A stretch of 64,000 nt of DNA. It comes from Oryzias latipes (lineage: Eukaryota; Chordata; Actinopteri; Beloniformes; Adrianichthyidae). The stretch is taken from NCBI RefSeq assembly GCF_002234675.1, contig NC_019862.2:26284160-26348159 (forward strand), written 5' to 3'. Position numbers and translations under genes: made by a program. Every line of letters starts with the position of its first letter. The first letter of the stretch is position 1. Shown piece by piece: positions 1 through 12,547 of this stretch. A model generated the notes under the pieces. The model was not told the DNA's origin. It was given only the letters and a program-made list of their open reading frames with translations, and did no database searches.

Positions 1-42
1 ACACTAAAAATAGATCAAAAAATGATCAGAGTGTGACTTTAA
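1..42 (-). mobile_element. End of a TTAA-flanked MITE (family 1)
   Basis: The window opens inside one end of the family-1 MITE that recurs at 12,047, 18,085, 24,499, 25,871, 34,970, 52,631 and 56,010. The stretch 'tagatcaaaaaatgatcag' followed by 'agtgtgactttaa' matches the end of the copy at 19,210-19,242 and is the inverted form of the left end at 25,871 ('ttaaagacccactctgatc'). It ends on TTAA at 39-42. The rest lies outside the window. Confidence 0.6.
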
Positions 43-381
43 AGCACTAGTTGGTGTTTTAAGTTACTTCAATATCCATGTTACAACATATTCTTTTCCT
101 TACTGTAGTCAAGTTAATAAAAAAAAAAATCAAATTCGGTTTTTACTACATTTGTGAGTGTAACACCCTAAATACCACTGCTCTAATCCTTATTTTTGTC
201 TTAGCTCATTACAAGGAAAAATAAAAATCCTTCACTTTGTAGAGACTTTATTTCTTTCTTTGCGCTCCTCACAGTTCTCTCCTGAGGCTCCCACTCTCTC
301 AAAGCTGAACTTGAAACAATATTGACACTGAAGGAGACCCCGTTTTGCTAAAAGTTAATTATCTGAGGGAATTATGTCTAG

Positions 382-542
382 TAACAACAACGGGCAAAAC
401 CCCTCTGTCTAAGAGCCTGTCTGTTGTGCCTGAAGGATCCTCCCTGGAGACGATGGGCAGTGCCACCTCTCCACCTGGTGAACTTGGTAAGGCCTCTCCT
501 TCTGAGGGTGAGGCACAGTCAGATTGCAACCTGTCAGTGTGA
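382..542 (+). CDS. Possible 3'-terminal coding exon, product unknown
   Basis: An acceptor-like 'tatgtctag' ends at 381. An open frame follows, encoding about 53 residues rich in Ser, Thr, Pro, Glu and Gly (containing SLSVVPEGSSLETMGSATSP) and stopping at TGA 540-542. An AATAAA lies at 574-579, only 32 bases past the stop. Codon use is more gene-like than the AT-rich flanks. If real, this is the low-complexity tail of a gene whose other exons lie left of the window, and the frame enters with one base from the previous exon. I do not recognise the protein, and a chance frame is possible. Confidence 0.25.
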
Positions 543-573
543 GCCATGACATTTTGGCCTCACCCTCCTTGTG

Positions 574-579
574 AATAAA
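574..579 (+). terminator. Poly(A) signal AATAAA after the candidate terminal exon
   Basis: Canonical hexamer 32 bases after the TGA at 540-542. It is meaningful only if the upstream exon is real, because this hexamer is common by chance in AT-rich DNA. Confidence 0.25.
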
Positions 580-599
580 TCCCCCCTTCTGGCATTAGG

Positions 600-3238
600 A
601 TCTGTCATCTTTGCTTTGAGAAACAGTGAAGTGTTTACCTTGTCAGGGCAGAGGGTAAAAGTGAGTATAATACATGGCACAGCAAGAATTTAATAACATT
701 TAGCTAAACCTCATTAATTTAAAGAAATCGCTATGACAGAAGTGAAGTCCAGAGAGTGATTTCTTTGTCTGGTCCAACAGACTCGAGTCCATTTACCTAA
801 TTGAAAAAACAAACCAGTGAGCTCTGTGGCTCCTGTGTTTACCACTGCGCATAAAACACTAGCAGCAGCAGAAACACAAATGAAGAGTGAGGAGAAGTGG
901 AATAATGATCATGACAAACTTAAAATAATGAAAAGCTTTCAGGAATGAAGAAATACCTGTTTACTGTCCAGCACAACCTTTTGAAATCCACTAAAAGATC
1001 AATAGCACATAAATAAGCTTTTGTTGTGTTCTTTTTTTTCAGCATAACTTCGAAACACATTTATCCGAATCTTTTTTCTCATAAATATATTTGAAAATGC
1101 TGTCAGTGTATGCACATTAGAAACTGATTTGTTGCAGCTCAGAGCTCAGCTGCTCCGTGAGAGTGAAATAGGAGTCAAAATGTTCCCCTGAGTTTAGCTT
1201 TAAGAAAATGGCAACAAAATATGATCTGAAAGAGGATGATTTGTAAAGAAAACAGGATCTGCTGATGCACAAGAACAGTTTTCAAACTGAACGTGTGCAT
1301 GAAATAATGAAAGTGGACATAATTAGGACAAAAAAAACGTCATTTAGAAAAAGCTGATAGTGATTGAACTTTTATGCCTCATAGACCACATCAAAGAACA
1401 ATATTTGATCATAATTAGTTCATGTTGAACTCTATTGTTTTAAAAATTATGTTTGCAAAAGACAGCGAGGACAATAATTTAGGAAGTTATTGAAGTTATT
1501 TATTAAGATTTTGATGAGAAACCCAATGTTGCTTGTGTCAAACAGGAAACATAAAGCTATTAGAAGTTATAATATTTATAAGCCACTGAAGTTCAAAATG
1601 CAAAGTTTTAATAAACAAGTGTTTGTATTTCATTAGCACACAAATTTGATAAACAGATAAGACAAATTGTACTTCAACCAGTCTTAAAAATACGTTTTTA
1701 AATAGTTTTTTAAAAGTTTTTGGTTCTACTTTATTGTTACTTCCGCATAATTTATTTATTGACAGCCAGGAAACAATGTTTATTTATTTACCCTTGAGTG
1801 ATAATTAACAGCTTTAAAAAGGAAAATGTGGACATCAGTTCAAATGACTGTAATTAGAAGTTGCATAGAATGATAATCAATACATCTTGGTCTTGATTTT
1901 TGATTCTTGATCATTTGATCATTGAAAAACAACATATTCATTTAAAAAAAAACTCTTTAAAAATTCAATAGCACCTGAGTTTGACTCAAAGGATACATCA
2001 GCTCTAGAAGACAAGATGGGATCTTTTTGTGCATAGTTCGTTTAACCATTTTCCAAGGTTTATGGAGAGCTTCATCAGGAGTGAGAATTACATCATAAGA
2101 GGGTTGAGTCATAAGTTGTAAGAATATTCACGTGTAGGTTTATGTCAGCTCTATTACTGACCTCCATAATCCACAGACATGTAATAAAACCTCAGTGGGA
2201 AAAGTGAGAGGAGTTTATAGCAGTGAAGATGCTGAGGAGGTAACTGTATATTCAGCACAGAAGAGCTATTGTGTTTAAAATGGTTTTAGAAAATGAGGGA
2301 ATAGGAACTGACTTGGAGGGAAAGATGTGAGAAAGCAAAGGCAGGAAAAATAAGGAGATGGAGAAAGGTGAGACAGGCTGGTGTGATGACGGGGATGCAG
2401 AGGGAGGGAGGATAGCGCTGATGCTGCCGAAGAGACAAGCTAAGCATGCCTTTGTTCCAGTAAGAGGCCCACTGCATCGCCTGATGACTCACTTGCCATA
2501 GCATTACATCAAACCCTGAATGAGATCATCAGGTTACTCTCAGATTCAAACGAGAGCACGGAGAAAACTTCAGCTGTAAACAATAAAAACAAATTGTTGA
2601 TACGAAAGGTTTAAACCACTCTAGCAGCACGTCAGTGACGCCATCACCATCTCCCAGCTCGATGAATTATTAAACTCAGTAAGTGATGAAGACATTGGCA
2701 TCTCCTTAAACTGATGCTGACATGTATTATTGCACAGATGGATGACAGCGTTTGAGTCTTATAGTTGTCAGAGTGGGCACTTGCTTTTTAACTTTGCTGC
2801 TGAGCGTGCAGAAAGGTAGCGTGAGAAACAAAGATGAGCCACAAAACAAAGAACGATTAGAGTCCATTTTTAAATGCAGGGGCTTTATCACTAATTGTAA
2901 ATGTAATGAAGTCATTAGACGAATTTTAGCTTTTTGCTGATACTAAGAAAGTGCAAAGTCGGCAGAGTGCTTCAGAGTTGGCTCCAAATTTATGTTTGAG
3001 CTTTTGGGAAAGTATTGGCTCTAAGCAGAAGCTCAGGAAGTGAATGTCTGGGACACCAAATGAAAAGTTTGGCTGGCGAAATGTATCATTGCCTTTGTGG
3101 TGTTAGTTTAAGTTTGTACCATTGTCTCTGAGGTCTGTCTGTCAGAGCAGCTGAGTGGGTGATCTGAAACCATCACTGGTTACGTGTATTGTAGTAAACT
3201 TAAAAAATGTACGACCTCACCTACACTAACCTAGAACC
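600..3238. other. AT-rich noncoding stretch
   Basis: No convincing gene. One consensus AP-1 site (TGACTCA) lies at 2,485-2,491 within a less AT-rich segment (about 2,440-2,540) that could be regulatory. Otherwise I see only simple AT-rich sequence and short chance ORFs. Confidence 0.5.
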
Positions 3239-3379
3239 CTAATTCTTCATCTCCTTCAAAACTTTTATAGAAACACTGTGAGGATGAGAGCAGAAAACAG
3301 CCCCTGAGCTTCCTTTGAAAAACCCAGTGGTCCATCCTGGTCCTGTTTCTGGGGATACCAGGCTGAAAAACAGACTCAC

Positions 3380-3505
3380 ATGCTCACAGCGCATCCCACC
3401 CGGAACCAAAGCAAACACCAGATCCCCAGCGGGGGACATATAAACTGTGTCGGGATCCACCACGGGATGCAAGCCGGCACACATGCATGGAAAGTATTCA
3501 ACCTC
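3380..3505 (-). CDS. Possible internal exon or exon relic, product unknown
   Basis: On the minus strand an open frame encodes about 40 residues, including VVDPDTVYMSPAGDLVFALV and then PGGMRCEH, with codon choice that looks coding. It ends at a consensus donor GTGAGT (complement of 3,374-3,379). The 5' boundary is unclear: an in-frame stop lies just upstream near 3,506 and no good pyrimidine-tract acceptor joins this frame. I do not recognise the family. It may be an exon of an unseen minus-strand gene, a decayed relic, or chance. Confidence 0.2.
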
Positions 3506-3599
3506 TTTTCATGCTCAATGCCTGTTTCGGCTGAAAAAGTCAGGCGGCTCTGGCCTCTGAGATCAATAAACTATGCAGTTACAGTGTTTACTTAGTCAC

Positions 3600-5690
3600 A
3601 CAGTGAGAGCACACCAGGCTTTGAATTCTGCTTAACCAGCTGCGGTATTAACTATGTTGAATGACACCAAGCAATACACACGGCCGAACATGTCATTTCC
3701 TCATGTAGCAGAAATAAACTTTGTGATTTACATCTCCATGACTCACTGCTCTTCAGAAAGTTTGGCTGGGAACAGAAATTTCAGTTGTACTTGATTGAGA
3801 GTTCATTTACAATTGTTCAAACAAATGAAAATTTTTTATACGACAATTGTGTTGTGTTTAAAAACGTGATCAAATGTTCAGTTAAGGGACCATTTTATGT
3901 TGTTTTCTGTTGTTTTTCAGTACTCATACATTAGCACAGTTTCTCAAAGCAATAGTGCTCCAGTCCTTAGTCCTGCCAGTTCTTCCTCCCAATAAAATCA
4001 TGGCTGTAACTTTTTTTTTTCCTTTTTTACAATTTATGCACAATCTTTGTCAAAGTGACCTGGACCCCAAACCACAAGCAGAGTAGAGTAAGTTGCACAA
4101 ATACCATTTGCTTCTTTTGTTCTTTTGGTTCTGATGCTGTTCTTTCCAAACTGAAAGTCACGTATAGTATCTAATGCACTTGCTTTATGGTAGTTTGATT
4201 ACCCTGTGTGTTTAAGTCAATGATATCAGTTGGTCCTTGTCAAACTGTTTCGTCTCTATGTTTTGGATTCTTCTTTTGTCACGTTGTATTCAGTCTAACT
4301 GAGGACATTTTAAACCTCTTATTATTTAGTCTCCTAATTTCATGAAATCCTCAAACGTTTGGCGTCAACTGAAGTCAAACTGTTCAATTTTTTTATTCTT
4401 ATAAAACATTTTGCATCAGGACTTTTAGGCGTTTCTACTGAAAAAAAGAACAGGCAGATCTCACTCAATAAAATGTTGCAGACCATAAAAAGATGGTCAG
4501 TACAAAATACTATTGTTATCAAATCAGTCCACCTTAAAGTACATTAATATATTGTATCTTTTATTTAGTCTTTCCAGCAGGCCTGGGTTTGTATTGTCTG
4601 TATTTTATTGAGTGTAAAGGAAGTTCCTGCTGGAAAAAAAGTGATTTTGATTTGATTTGATGTCAAGAACATCTTGGTTCTTTTTACACTTTTAAAGCTG
4701 TAAAGTTGTGACTATTGGACTGCTTGATGTTGTGCACTTGTGCGTGACTGAGGGGGCGTGAGCCACCTGGGCAAAAAACTCCAACAGTAGCAGTGAGACA
4801 GAAATGAGAATTGCCCCGTTTAGACTGTGATCATTCTGAGAAACTCAACACCCCTCCCAACGCTGACATTTAAACACAGACTCCTTACAGAACTTCTGCC
4901 AACTGTTCAACACACCTGAGGTCACACACACAGGGTTTTCTTCACATCGAAATACATTCAGATGTTCATTAAATGTTAGATTGATGTTTAAAAAATTGCA
5001 TTTTTAAAATGTTGTGATTAGAGGCGCCGAAGCATTGCGTTAATCAGGATTAATTAAACACGGACATAACTGTGTTTTTTTCTTTTTTCAGCATTAATCT
5101 AATTTTTAATCTATAACATTATTTATGTATGTGAGTTGCTTTAAAATAAGATACATAATGTACTTGTTAGAAGCTACCCTGATATAAATACCGACTGACT
5201 GCTGATAAGAACAAGGTGAGGGGAAACGGTTAGTTTGCAGAGAGAGGTGAAAAACGGCAACAAGCGTGAGTAGTCAGTACGATGGGTGGAGGATTTGTGT
5301 TTCAAATACACCCCGCCAGCACCAGTAAGCTGATGTGCCTTCTTTGCACAAAGAAGTTTTCCTGTCACTATAGCAACTTTAGTTTAGTTTATCAAATAAA
5401 CGCAAAGCACTCAGTTGTGGGTGCAACCACGGCTTACGTTAGCACCAAAGACGCGTAGCCAAACGAAAGGAGTTTGTGGTCTTTGACGTGTTAAATTAGA
5501 GCTGATGTTTAACTTCTGTTTTTTTCTTTTTTTTTTTTTCTTTCTTATTTGTTCTAGAATGAAAAAAAACCCTGGTAAAGGGGTAAAAAGTAAAGATTGG
5601 AAGTCTGTTAAGATGAAAAAATTTCATTAAGCCTCTATTTTAGTTGAATTTTGATCTTTACTGCACCACAATGTCACAAGTTTAAATGAA
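3600..5690. other. Noncoding stretch
   Basis: AT-rich, with T-runs near 4,011 and 5,520. No gene or clear repeat seen. Confidence 0.5.
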
Positions 5691-5694
5691 AATA

Positions 5695-5900
5695 CTTCAG
5701 AATGAGGCTTTTCACAGCAATTACTAAAAGTTACATGGAAATTAGGTTAATTAATTACAGGTCATCATTAATTATTAGCACAGAAACAAATAATTGCAGG
5801 ACAGTACTAGTTGTGACATTGAAAATGAGGGCTATGCTTTAACGGCTTCCCTGCTGTCCATATGCATAATTGACAGCGTCGACGAGAACAGGAGGCTTGG
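5695..5900. promoter_or_regulatory. Candidate regulatory element, homeodomain/POU-like motifs
   Basis: A dense run of TAAT/ATTA cores (5,743-5,780) is followed by an octamer-like 'atatgcataattgacag' (about 5,858-5,874). This composition is typical of vertebrate developmental enhancers. Conservation cannot be judged from one sequence, so this is only a candidate. Confidence 0.2.
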
Positions 5901-6020
5901 TTTCAAAGAAGTAACTTCTGGGAATTTGTTGCAGGCAGCAGGTTGTGTTTCCCGTCAGTCGAGAGATCACCTTCTCAGGGGTGTCCCGATGGTCGCGCGA
6001 GGTGCAACTTCACTTGCTCA

Positions 6021-6038
6021 CCCCCCCCCCCCCCCCCC
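6021..6038 (+). repeat. Poly-C tract, 18 bases
   Basis: Uninterrupted C18. It lies about 280 bases from a poly-G tract on the same strand. Confidence 0.95.
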
Positions 6039-6319
6039 TTACTGCTCTCCTCCACCCTTTCACTTTCTCTTCAAGCAGCATCCTAGCTCGCTGAATCAAA
6101 ACAGCTGCAAGCCCCCCTCCTTTAACAGCATCAGTGAATATTACAGCCCCCTATATCTGAGCAGAAATTCCCCCACCGCTCTTCCCCCCCTTCAGAGACT
6201 TAATCCACTGTCTGTCTGTGGTGCCCTTTGAATTATTCAGTGGAGAGAAGCTGGCCCACCACACAGACACATCCCTGAGACACTTGGGCAAATAGCAGCT
6301 TGACGAACGTTAAGGAAGT

Positions 6320-6348
6320 GGTGTGTGTGTGTGTGGGGGGGGGGGGGG
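6320..6348 (+). repeat. (GT)n followed by G14
   Basis: Seven GT units run directly into a 14-base G tract. It is complementary to the poly-C tract at 6,021. Confidence 0.95.
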
Positions 6349-6894
6349 TCCATGGAGTGATGGCAGCAGATGTCTGCCTGAGAGCTTCCCAGGAAACCCC
6401 ATACATACTTTCCCCGTTTGTCTTTGTCCACGCTGGCAGACCCAATCGCATAACCCAGATCTATAACTGGCTGCCACAGCAGGTCTTCTGGAAATAGACA
6501 GATTTTTGGACGACAGGCTGGACCTGGCACAGGCACACAAGCAGAAGCTTGGGGATCGAGTGTCTGGAGCAGCCATCATGACGAAGCAAATCCACCTCTG
6601 AGTCGTTAGCACCAATCAAAGCATTTGCATGAAGTCCTTTGGTCAAAGTCAAACAAGAAATTATAGAGAGAAACTATTATTATTAAAGTAGAATCCCCAA
6701 AAATGTATGAAATTATTAAGAAAACACAATTTATGCAGCTTCATATTTCCATAAACATTCAAATATTTAAACTTAGACTTTGACAGTCTGTTGTAGAAAT
6801 TAATGGCCCTTTTGTATAGTATGTAGAGCCCTTATTTACTCCCAGATGTTGTCTGTTCTATTTGAATTAGCAAAACGAATCTTTAAGAAAACAT

Positions 6895-6990
6895 CCATTT
6901 ATTCTTCTATTTCCTTAACCCACGATATCCCTTCCGGGGTCATGGAGCTCCTGGAACCTGTCCTGGACAGTTCGCCAGTCCATCGCTAGT
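6895..6990 (+). repeat. Short dispersed repeat ('ccttccggggtcatgg' type)
   Basis: It shares an arrangement with segments at 25,915-26,000 and 29,855-29,930: a 'cattcattttcttaacc' type start, then 'ttccggggtcatggagc', then a 'ctggaacctgtcc' type segment. This is a very common fish repeat motif. I cannot assign its class from the sequence alone. Confidence 0.5.
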
Positions 6991-6999
6991 CTTGAGGCT

Positions 7000-8700
7000 T
7001 GTATGGCCTTCTTAAGGGACCTCATGAAGATAGAATGTACCATTGTTGTGCGTGTGGTAAGTGCATTGTGAAGTATTTGCAAGGAAAATGTAAGTTACAC
7101 GCACTTATGATGCGCTGGTAATGCTGTTTTAGTGTCCTCACGCCAAACAAAATTGTTTGTAAAGTGCTGGCCACTTACTGACCGCTACAACTGCTGCAAG
7201 CACAGGGTAGGCATGTGCAACGTGAGCCCCGCCCGCACCCCACCCCCGACCCAAAGACCCCAGGGGTGCAGCTAATTTCTCAGCTGCACCCAAGGAACCC
7301 ACAAGGTACGGGTGGTCGTATCAATCTGACTATCGATAGTATAGATACCAAGGTGAAGTATTGATATATGTGGGATGAGATACTTTTGTCACAGTTTTTC
7401 TTCAAGATGCACTGTAAATAGCTTGGATTTACCAACGGAGTTCATGCAAGCCAGCATCTATCTGTCTGCAGTGCTGCCATATTAAAAAAGAACAGCCCAA
7501 TTTGGGTAAATACCTGCCCAATTTGTGTGGGAAACCACCCAATCTGGCAGCTTCACCTCCCTCTCTCTCTTACTGCTGGTCACACCTTGCCCCTCCCCTC
7601 CCTGCTTCATTGAGTCAATAAAGAGACACATATTTGCAGATAAGACACATTTACTTGTAATGTTATCCTTTAATCCAGACTTTTGTCATATTTACAGGCA
7701 TTTAATTAAGCTAACTGACTGGCTTTAGCAGTTCGTTTTCTTTTTTTAGTTTCCCAAGAAAATGTTTTATAGAAAAACAACCATATAAAAAATAGAATTA
7801 CCCAGTTTCTTTTAAGCTTGACATTCTCTGGAAAACAGCTGAATAATATATGGCTGTCTTCCTTTTAACGGTATTATCTTAACGTTTTAGTTTTTAGAAA
7901 CTAAAACGTTTTCTAAGAAGTCTTGTGCTAGTGTTTTTTTTCTAGAAGCCACCTCTCCTTGGTTGTGTTAGGTGTCTCTGAGATCATCCTTTTTGACATT
8001 GCACATGCATTTCTGACTTCTGGCTCTGTGAACTGTCACACAAATGTGTGCATTTTGTCCATTCGCCTTCTGATTGAAACCACTGGCACAGCATCTATAG
8101 TTATAAATATGTGCGGCATGTGTCACTTTGTTTGGCAGGCTATTTTATAATAGAGGGGAAACCCTCACATTGACTGCAATGCAAATGCTGAGGGGGAACG
8201 ATGGAAGAAAACCCCTTTTATTTTGTTGTGGCGCTTCACTGAACACTGAGGGGTAAGCAAATGGCTCTGCTAGCATTGTGGGAGGTGATACAATGTCAGG
8301 AACTAGAGGCTGAGGAACTCCTGACCTTTCCTTTCATCTGTGCTTTCTGTCAATCTGACATCTGTGCATCATGCTCACCCATAAATGTGGGAGGGCCATG
8401 AACGCATGTTAAATAAATAGCAAGAAAAAGGCTTTCAGGAAAGAGCAGAGAGTGAAATCACATGGGTTTGTGTGTGACACAAAATAAAGTAAAAACGAAA
8501 GTGAAAAGATGTGAAAAGAAACAAAACAGAGGTAACTGAATGAAAAACACTGAACATAAATCTGAGGCTGAGGAATTTTTTTTATTAATGTAAAGGATTG
8601 CAGATGGTAAAACCATAAAGGCAAAAGTGAATGAGGTCAAGTTTGAGGGAGATAGAGTTCATGTCGTGGCCCCAGGCTGTGACTATTCTTGTAGTGTCTG
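7000..8700. other. Noncoding stretch with two small hairpins
   Basis: No gene seen. It has a 10-bp perfect inverted repeat (GGGTGCAGCT at 7,264-7,273 and its complement at 7,282-7,291) and a 13-bp one at 7,881-7,910. Confidence 0.5.
7881..7910. repeat. Perfect 13-bp stem, 4-base loop inverted repeat
   Basis: AACGTTTTAGTTT (7,881-7,893) is followed by its exact reverse complement at 7,898-7,910. It may be the core of a foldback element. No function is apparent. Confidence 0.8.
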
Positions 8701-8711
8701 TAAGCCTTAGA

Positions 8712-8752
8712 GTGTGTGTGTCATTGTGTGTGTGTGTGTGTGTGTGTGTGTG
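8712..8752 (+). repeat. (TG)n microsatellite
   Basis: An interrupted TG repeat, with the longest pure run about 14 units. Confidence 0.95.
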
Positions 8753-9166
8753 GTATACACATGCAGAGTCAGTCAGTCTGTCGTAGGGCTGTGGGGGATT
8801 CCTGCTTAGTGCTTCAGTGAACGTCGGGGGCTCACTGCAGGGAAGGTGCAGTGCCTCTGCCGTGACTGTCAGTAAACCTCGATGATGTGTCCAGTTTCTG
8901 TAGTTTGCAGTTCATGTTGTGTTACTCCTCTTCATTTCGCCGCTCTCACTTCTCTTTAACCAGTTTCTGTTCATCCGCAGCTCTCAGTTGAGTCTCATCT
9001 GGAGCACAAAACAGAAATAAGTCTACAAACGTCTCAACAAGTATTTGATTTCATTCATGATCAAAATACATCAGTCTTGCAGAGCAGAGACGTTTTATTT
9101 ATGAAGAAAGCTTATTTGCTCCCTTAGCAGTATTTATAAATAAATTCATGTAATCAATTTTACTTT

Positions 9167-9174
<8 letters not shown>

Positions 9175-9229
<55 letters not shown>
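9175..9229 (+). repeat. (AT)n microsatellite
   Basis: About 27 AT units without interruption. Confidence 0.95.
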
Positions 9230-9233
<4 letters not shown>

Positions 9234-12046
9234 TATATTACTTATATAAATCACTTGTTACTTTTATTATCTTGCATTTCCTTACACATTCTTTTAAATG
9301 ATATGCGCAAAAAAAATAGTTACAACGTCAACAGGGGCAGAAACTTCTTCCTAAAAAGGTTGTGTGCTGTTTTTTTTAATGAAACCTCTCTGAATTCTTT
9401 TTTTGATGTTCTGTAGAACTGAGAAATTAGAAAGTACTGGCAATGATCATGTGATGCTTTGAAAATCACCATGGCAACAATAATGGGAATCTTGTGTTGG
9501 ACTGGATGCCAGTAAAAGGAGTTTGAGTTCTGGAGGTAATTGATCACATTTCTGGGTAGTAAAAACTCTAGCTGCGGAATTTTGAATAAGATGAAGTTTC
9601 AAGCACTCAGTAAAAAAAACTTTGTCAACCTCTGAAATGAAGCCTTTATTTTGAAAATGCTCTAAGAGGGTTTCCAGTTTTCCTTGTTGTATTTGTCAAT
9701 TTTAAAGTTGCTTGTCATTGGTTCTTTTTTTTTCTTTGTTTTATTTGGGTGATAACATCTATTCAGTATTGGGTATTTCAGTGAAACTTCTCTTGGTTAT
9801 CATCTGTTTTACAGAGTTTAACTTATTGGAATTCTCACATTTTGAAATATCAAGTGTAACAATAACTTTGACTCTACAAGGCTTCGTGTCTACAAATGTT
9901 ATTATCAATGACATTTCAAAATAATGTCTTCATCGGTACATCATGTTTTAAGAAACTCCATCATGTAAAAATACTTTTTTTTTGTTTTACACGGAGCAAG
10001 TTCCATTCAGCCCAAATTGGAAAAAGAGCTTACAAATGCATGATCTTGGTCTTTGGGTCTTGGAACGCACAGGTGTTGACTGGACTAAGGACCAATTCCC
10101 TCCAGGCATTTTTAAGAGTGTCTCCTGCATGAGAAGTAAAGAAAATAAAAACATCTTGTTTCAATAATTTTATAAATTAGAATCAGGTACAAATTTAAAA
10201 AGAGTCAGTTTTACAAAATCCCAGAGTAAAAGTAAAACACCGGTATATCTTAGTTTGGGAAGACTGATCCTGGGACTTGTCCTTGCGTGAATTCAGCCAC
10301 TTTGCTTTGTCTAGCTGCTACTTCACCTTCAGTCATAAATTTTAGGATCTTACATGGCTTTCACTTAGCCAGCTAGCACGTCTCTCCTCCCCTTTGAATA
10401 CCTCAATGGAATGAAACCTAAATGCTTGGCAGACGTTCTCTTTGTACATAAATCTAAATAGGGCTCTGAGATCTTCAGGAACCAATCAGCTGGTAGAACT
10501 CAGGTGACATTGAAGATGTTTTGAGCGATCATGAGGCACAGAGATAGAACCAGCTTCCTGATGAGCTTAAATGGGCCCAAAAACTCCTCTCTTTTAAGGT
10601 GGGGATTTGTTTCATTCTTATGTTTGTTTTATCAAATGTGACCCTTTTTTGTCCCTGCGAAGTACTTTCAATTCCCTAGCCATGTTTGAAAAGTAGAAGC
10701 TGCTTTGCCTTGCCATTAAATGTAGTCATTGACAAACAATTTGTTTTGTCTATGACTAGGTGCCATTTAACAAGCTCTATGCCAAATCCCAAACTTCTGC
10801 AGAACCATCATCTGGTCCTTATCAGCCATCGACTCAGAGCTACCAGTATTATGTTAATGCACACAACTGTTTTTCTGCAGTATATATAAGTGCAGATTTT
10901 TGAAACATTTCAAGTCAGAAAAATGTGAAGAAATCTCTGTATGCTTGATCTTTATGCTGTCTTCCTTTCACAGAATATTGATGCATTGAGAAATTTACAC
11001 TCCAACTTACAGTTGGGACTTTTTTCAGATCTTGAGTTAGGACTTGAGCATTCAAATTTGCGTTGATCTTCTCTGAAAACTTTCAGAATACTCAAGAAAA
11101 CGATTCTTATCAAAACCTCTAATAACTTTGCTGTATTTTGTTGCTTATTTCCTCTTATCTATGAGCTATCGGCACATGCTAAGTCTCCCACAGACATGCT
11201 CTAACCTTTCACGCAAAAATCTACCTTCCTCTTGACTGCGATAATCTCAGATCTGTGCTTTTGTTTGTAGTCCTCACAACCTTAAAGGGCTGCTTTTGGG
11301 GTCAGAGGTGAAACATCAGCTACTGCTCTTCACAGCCTCACACTTCAGAGGCATCAGAAGGATGGCAGTCAAGACCGGGGTGTGTGATTGTACTTCTGAA
11401 TGTCTGCATATATGTGTGTGTTTTCATATATGTATTTGGACACTGAACAAATAAAGGGTGGTAAACGCTGTGAAGCGGGTGTTTATTTGAACAGAGGTGA
11501 AGCAGAATGTGAGCATGTGTGTGAACTGTTAATGTGAGCTCTTGGTACTTTTGTGTTTCATGAAGGAAATATGGGGCCGAAGAAATATTTTTTGTAAGGC
11601 ACATTGTCTTTTCTCTTTGTTCATTGGAACGTCTTGACTTTTTTTTTTTTTTCAGAAATGTGGTTCTGTCAAAATGAGAGTTTGATAGACACACAAAGTC
11701 CCACGCACATGTAGGCACACATGCACATGCACAAAGAAGCTCTGCCGTCAGTCAGTGTTCAGCAGGAGTCAGGAAACAGTCGGGCTATTCTGTCGTTTGG
11801 CACAGCTCCCTAAACTGTGGCCTGGCTGCTGTAGAGCAAGCTCTGTGTGTCACACGCTACAGATACAGGCCGTCCTCTGTCAGGCACAAATAACTACCTC
11901 TTACTTCTTCTGTCTCAGTAAGTAGTTCTCTTTTTTTGCCTCATTGTTAAGCTGCATATGCAACTTCATGGAGGCAACATCTATTTTTACAAAATGTACA
12001 TTGAAAATACAAAAAAAAAACCTGCTTTCTCGTAATTCCTCGCATT
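9230..12046. other. AT-rich noncoding stretch
   Basis: No gene or clear repeat boundary seen. Short open frames on both strands lack any recognisable domain. Confidence 0.5.
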
Positions 12047-12547
12047 TTAAAATGTCACTCCGAATATCTTTTGATCTACAGGACATCGTTTCTGCAGAGC
12101 GGTCGTAGTTGTGAGTTGTGGGCGAGACTGTTGGCACAAAGTACGCCTGCCCTGACTTCCCATCATCCCTTTGTTGACACGATTTCCCGCTAGTTTACCA
12201 CCACCATAGCGTTGTCGGTGCGACAAAAATGGAGAACAATATTGGAGAAGTACAGTTCGGAGTCAGATTCCAGTTTAGGCAAGAAAAAACAAAGACGTAC
12301 ATGGATCTATTTGTCTGCAAATGGAAGCATCGAGCAGGGCAGGGAGCTCTTGGCCTGCCGACTGTAGCACCTACATCACAGCTACAACCTTTGTCCATTG
12401 TCATTTAATTGTTTGGTCCTTGTTCACAACAAAATACTCCTAAATATAATTGCAAGGTAATTTTCGTTATTTATGTCCTCCATCTTGAGAAAAATGCTAC
12501 AATAACATATTAAAAACACCACAATTTTCATCAGGGTGGGTATTTAA
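12047..12547 (+). mobile_element. Family-1 TTAA MITE, copy A
   Basis: A non-autonomous DNA element bounded by TTAA on both sides. The left end 'ttaaaatgtcactccgaat' and right end 'gggtgggtatttaa' are diverged forms of the family termini. Inside it shares long blocks with copies B, C, D and G: a 'cagagcggtcg' block, the 'gttgtgggcg' block, 'cttcccatcatccctttgtt', a start codon region near 12,230 followed by 'aaacaaagacgtacatgga', and a 3' block 'gagaaaaatgctac' leading to the right end. The small coding-like segment is out of frame in this copy. TTAA duplication suggests mobilisation by a piggyBac-type transposase, which is inference. Confidence 0.7.

Noticed and set aside
6237..6615. Several overlapping 65-101-codon ORFs on both strands
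   Set aside because: They run through the (GT)n-G14 tract and chance open sequence. No frame shows homology or splice signals.
11338..11718. 126-codon minus-strand ORF
   Set aside because: Poly-Lys from a T-run and His/Thr-rich sequence from TG-rich DNA. It looks like chance.
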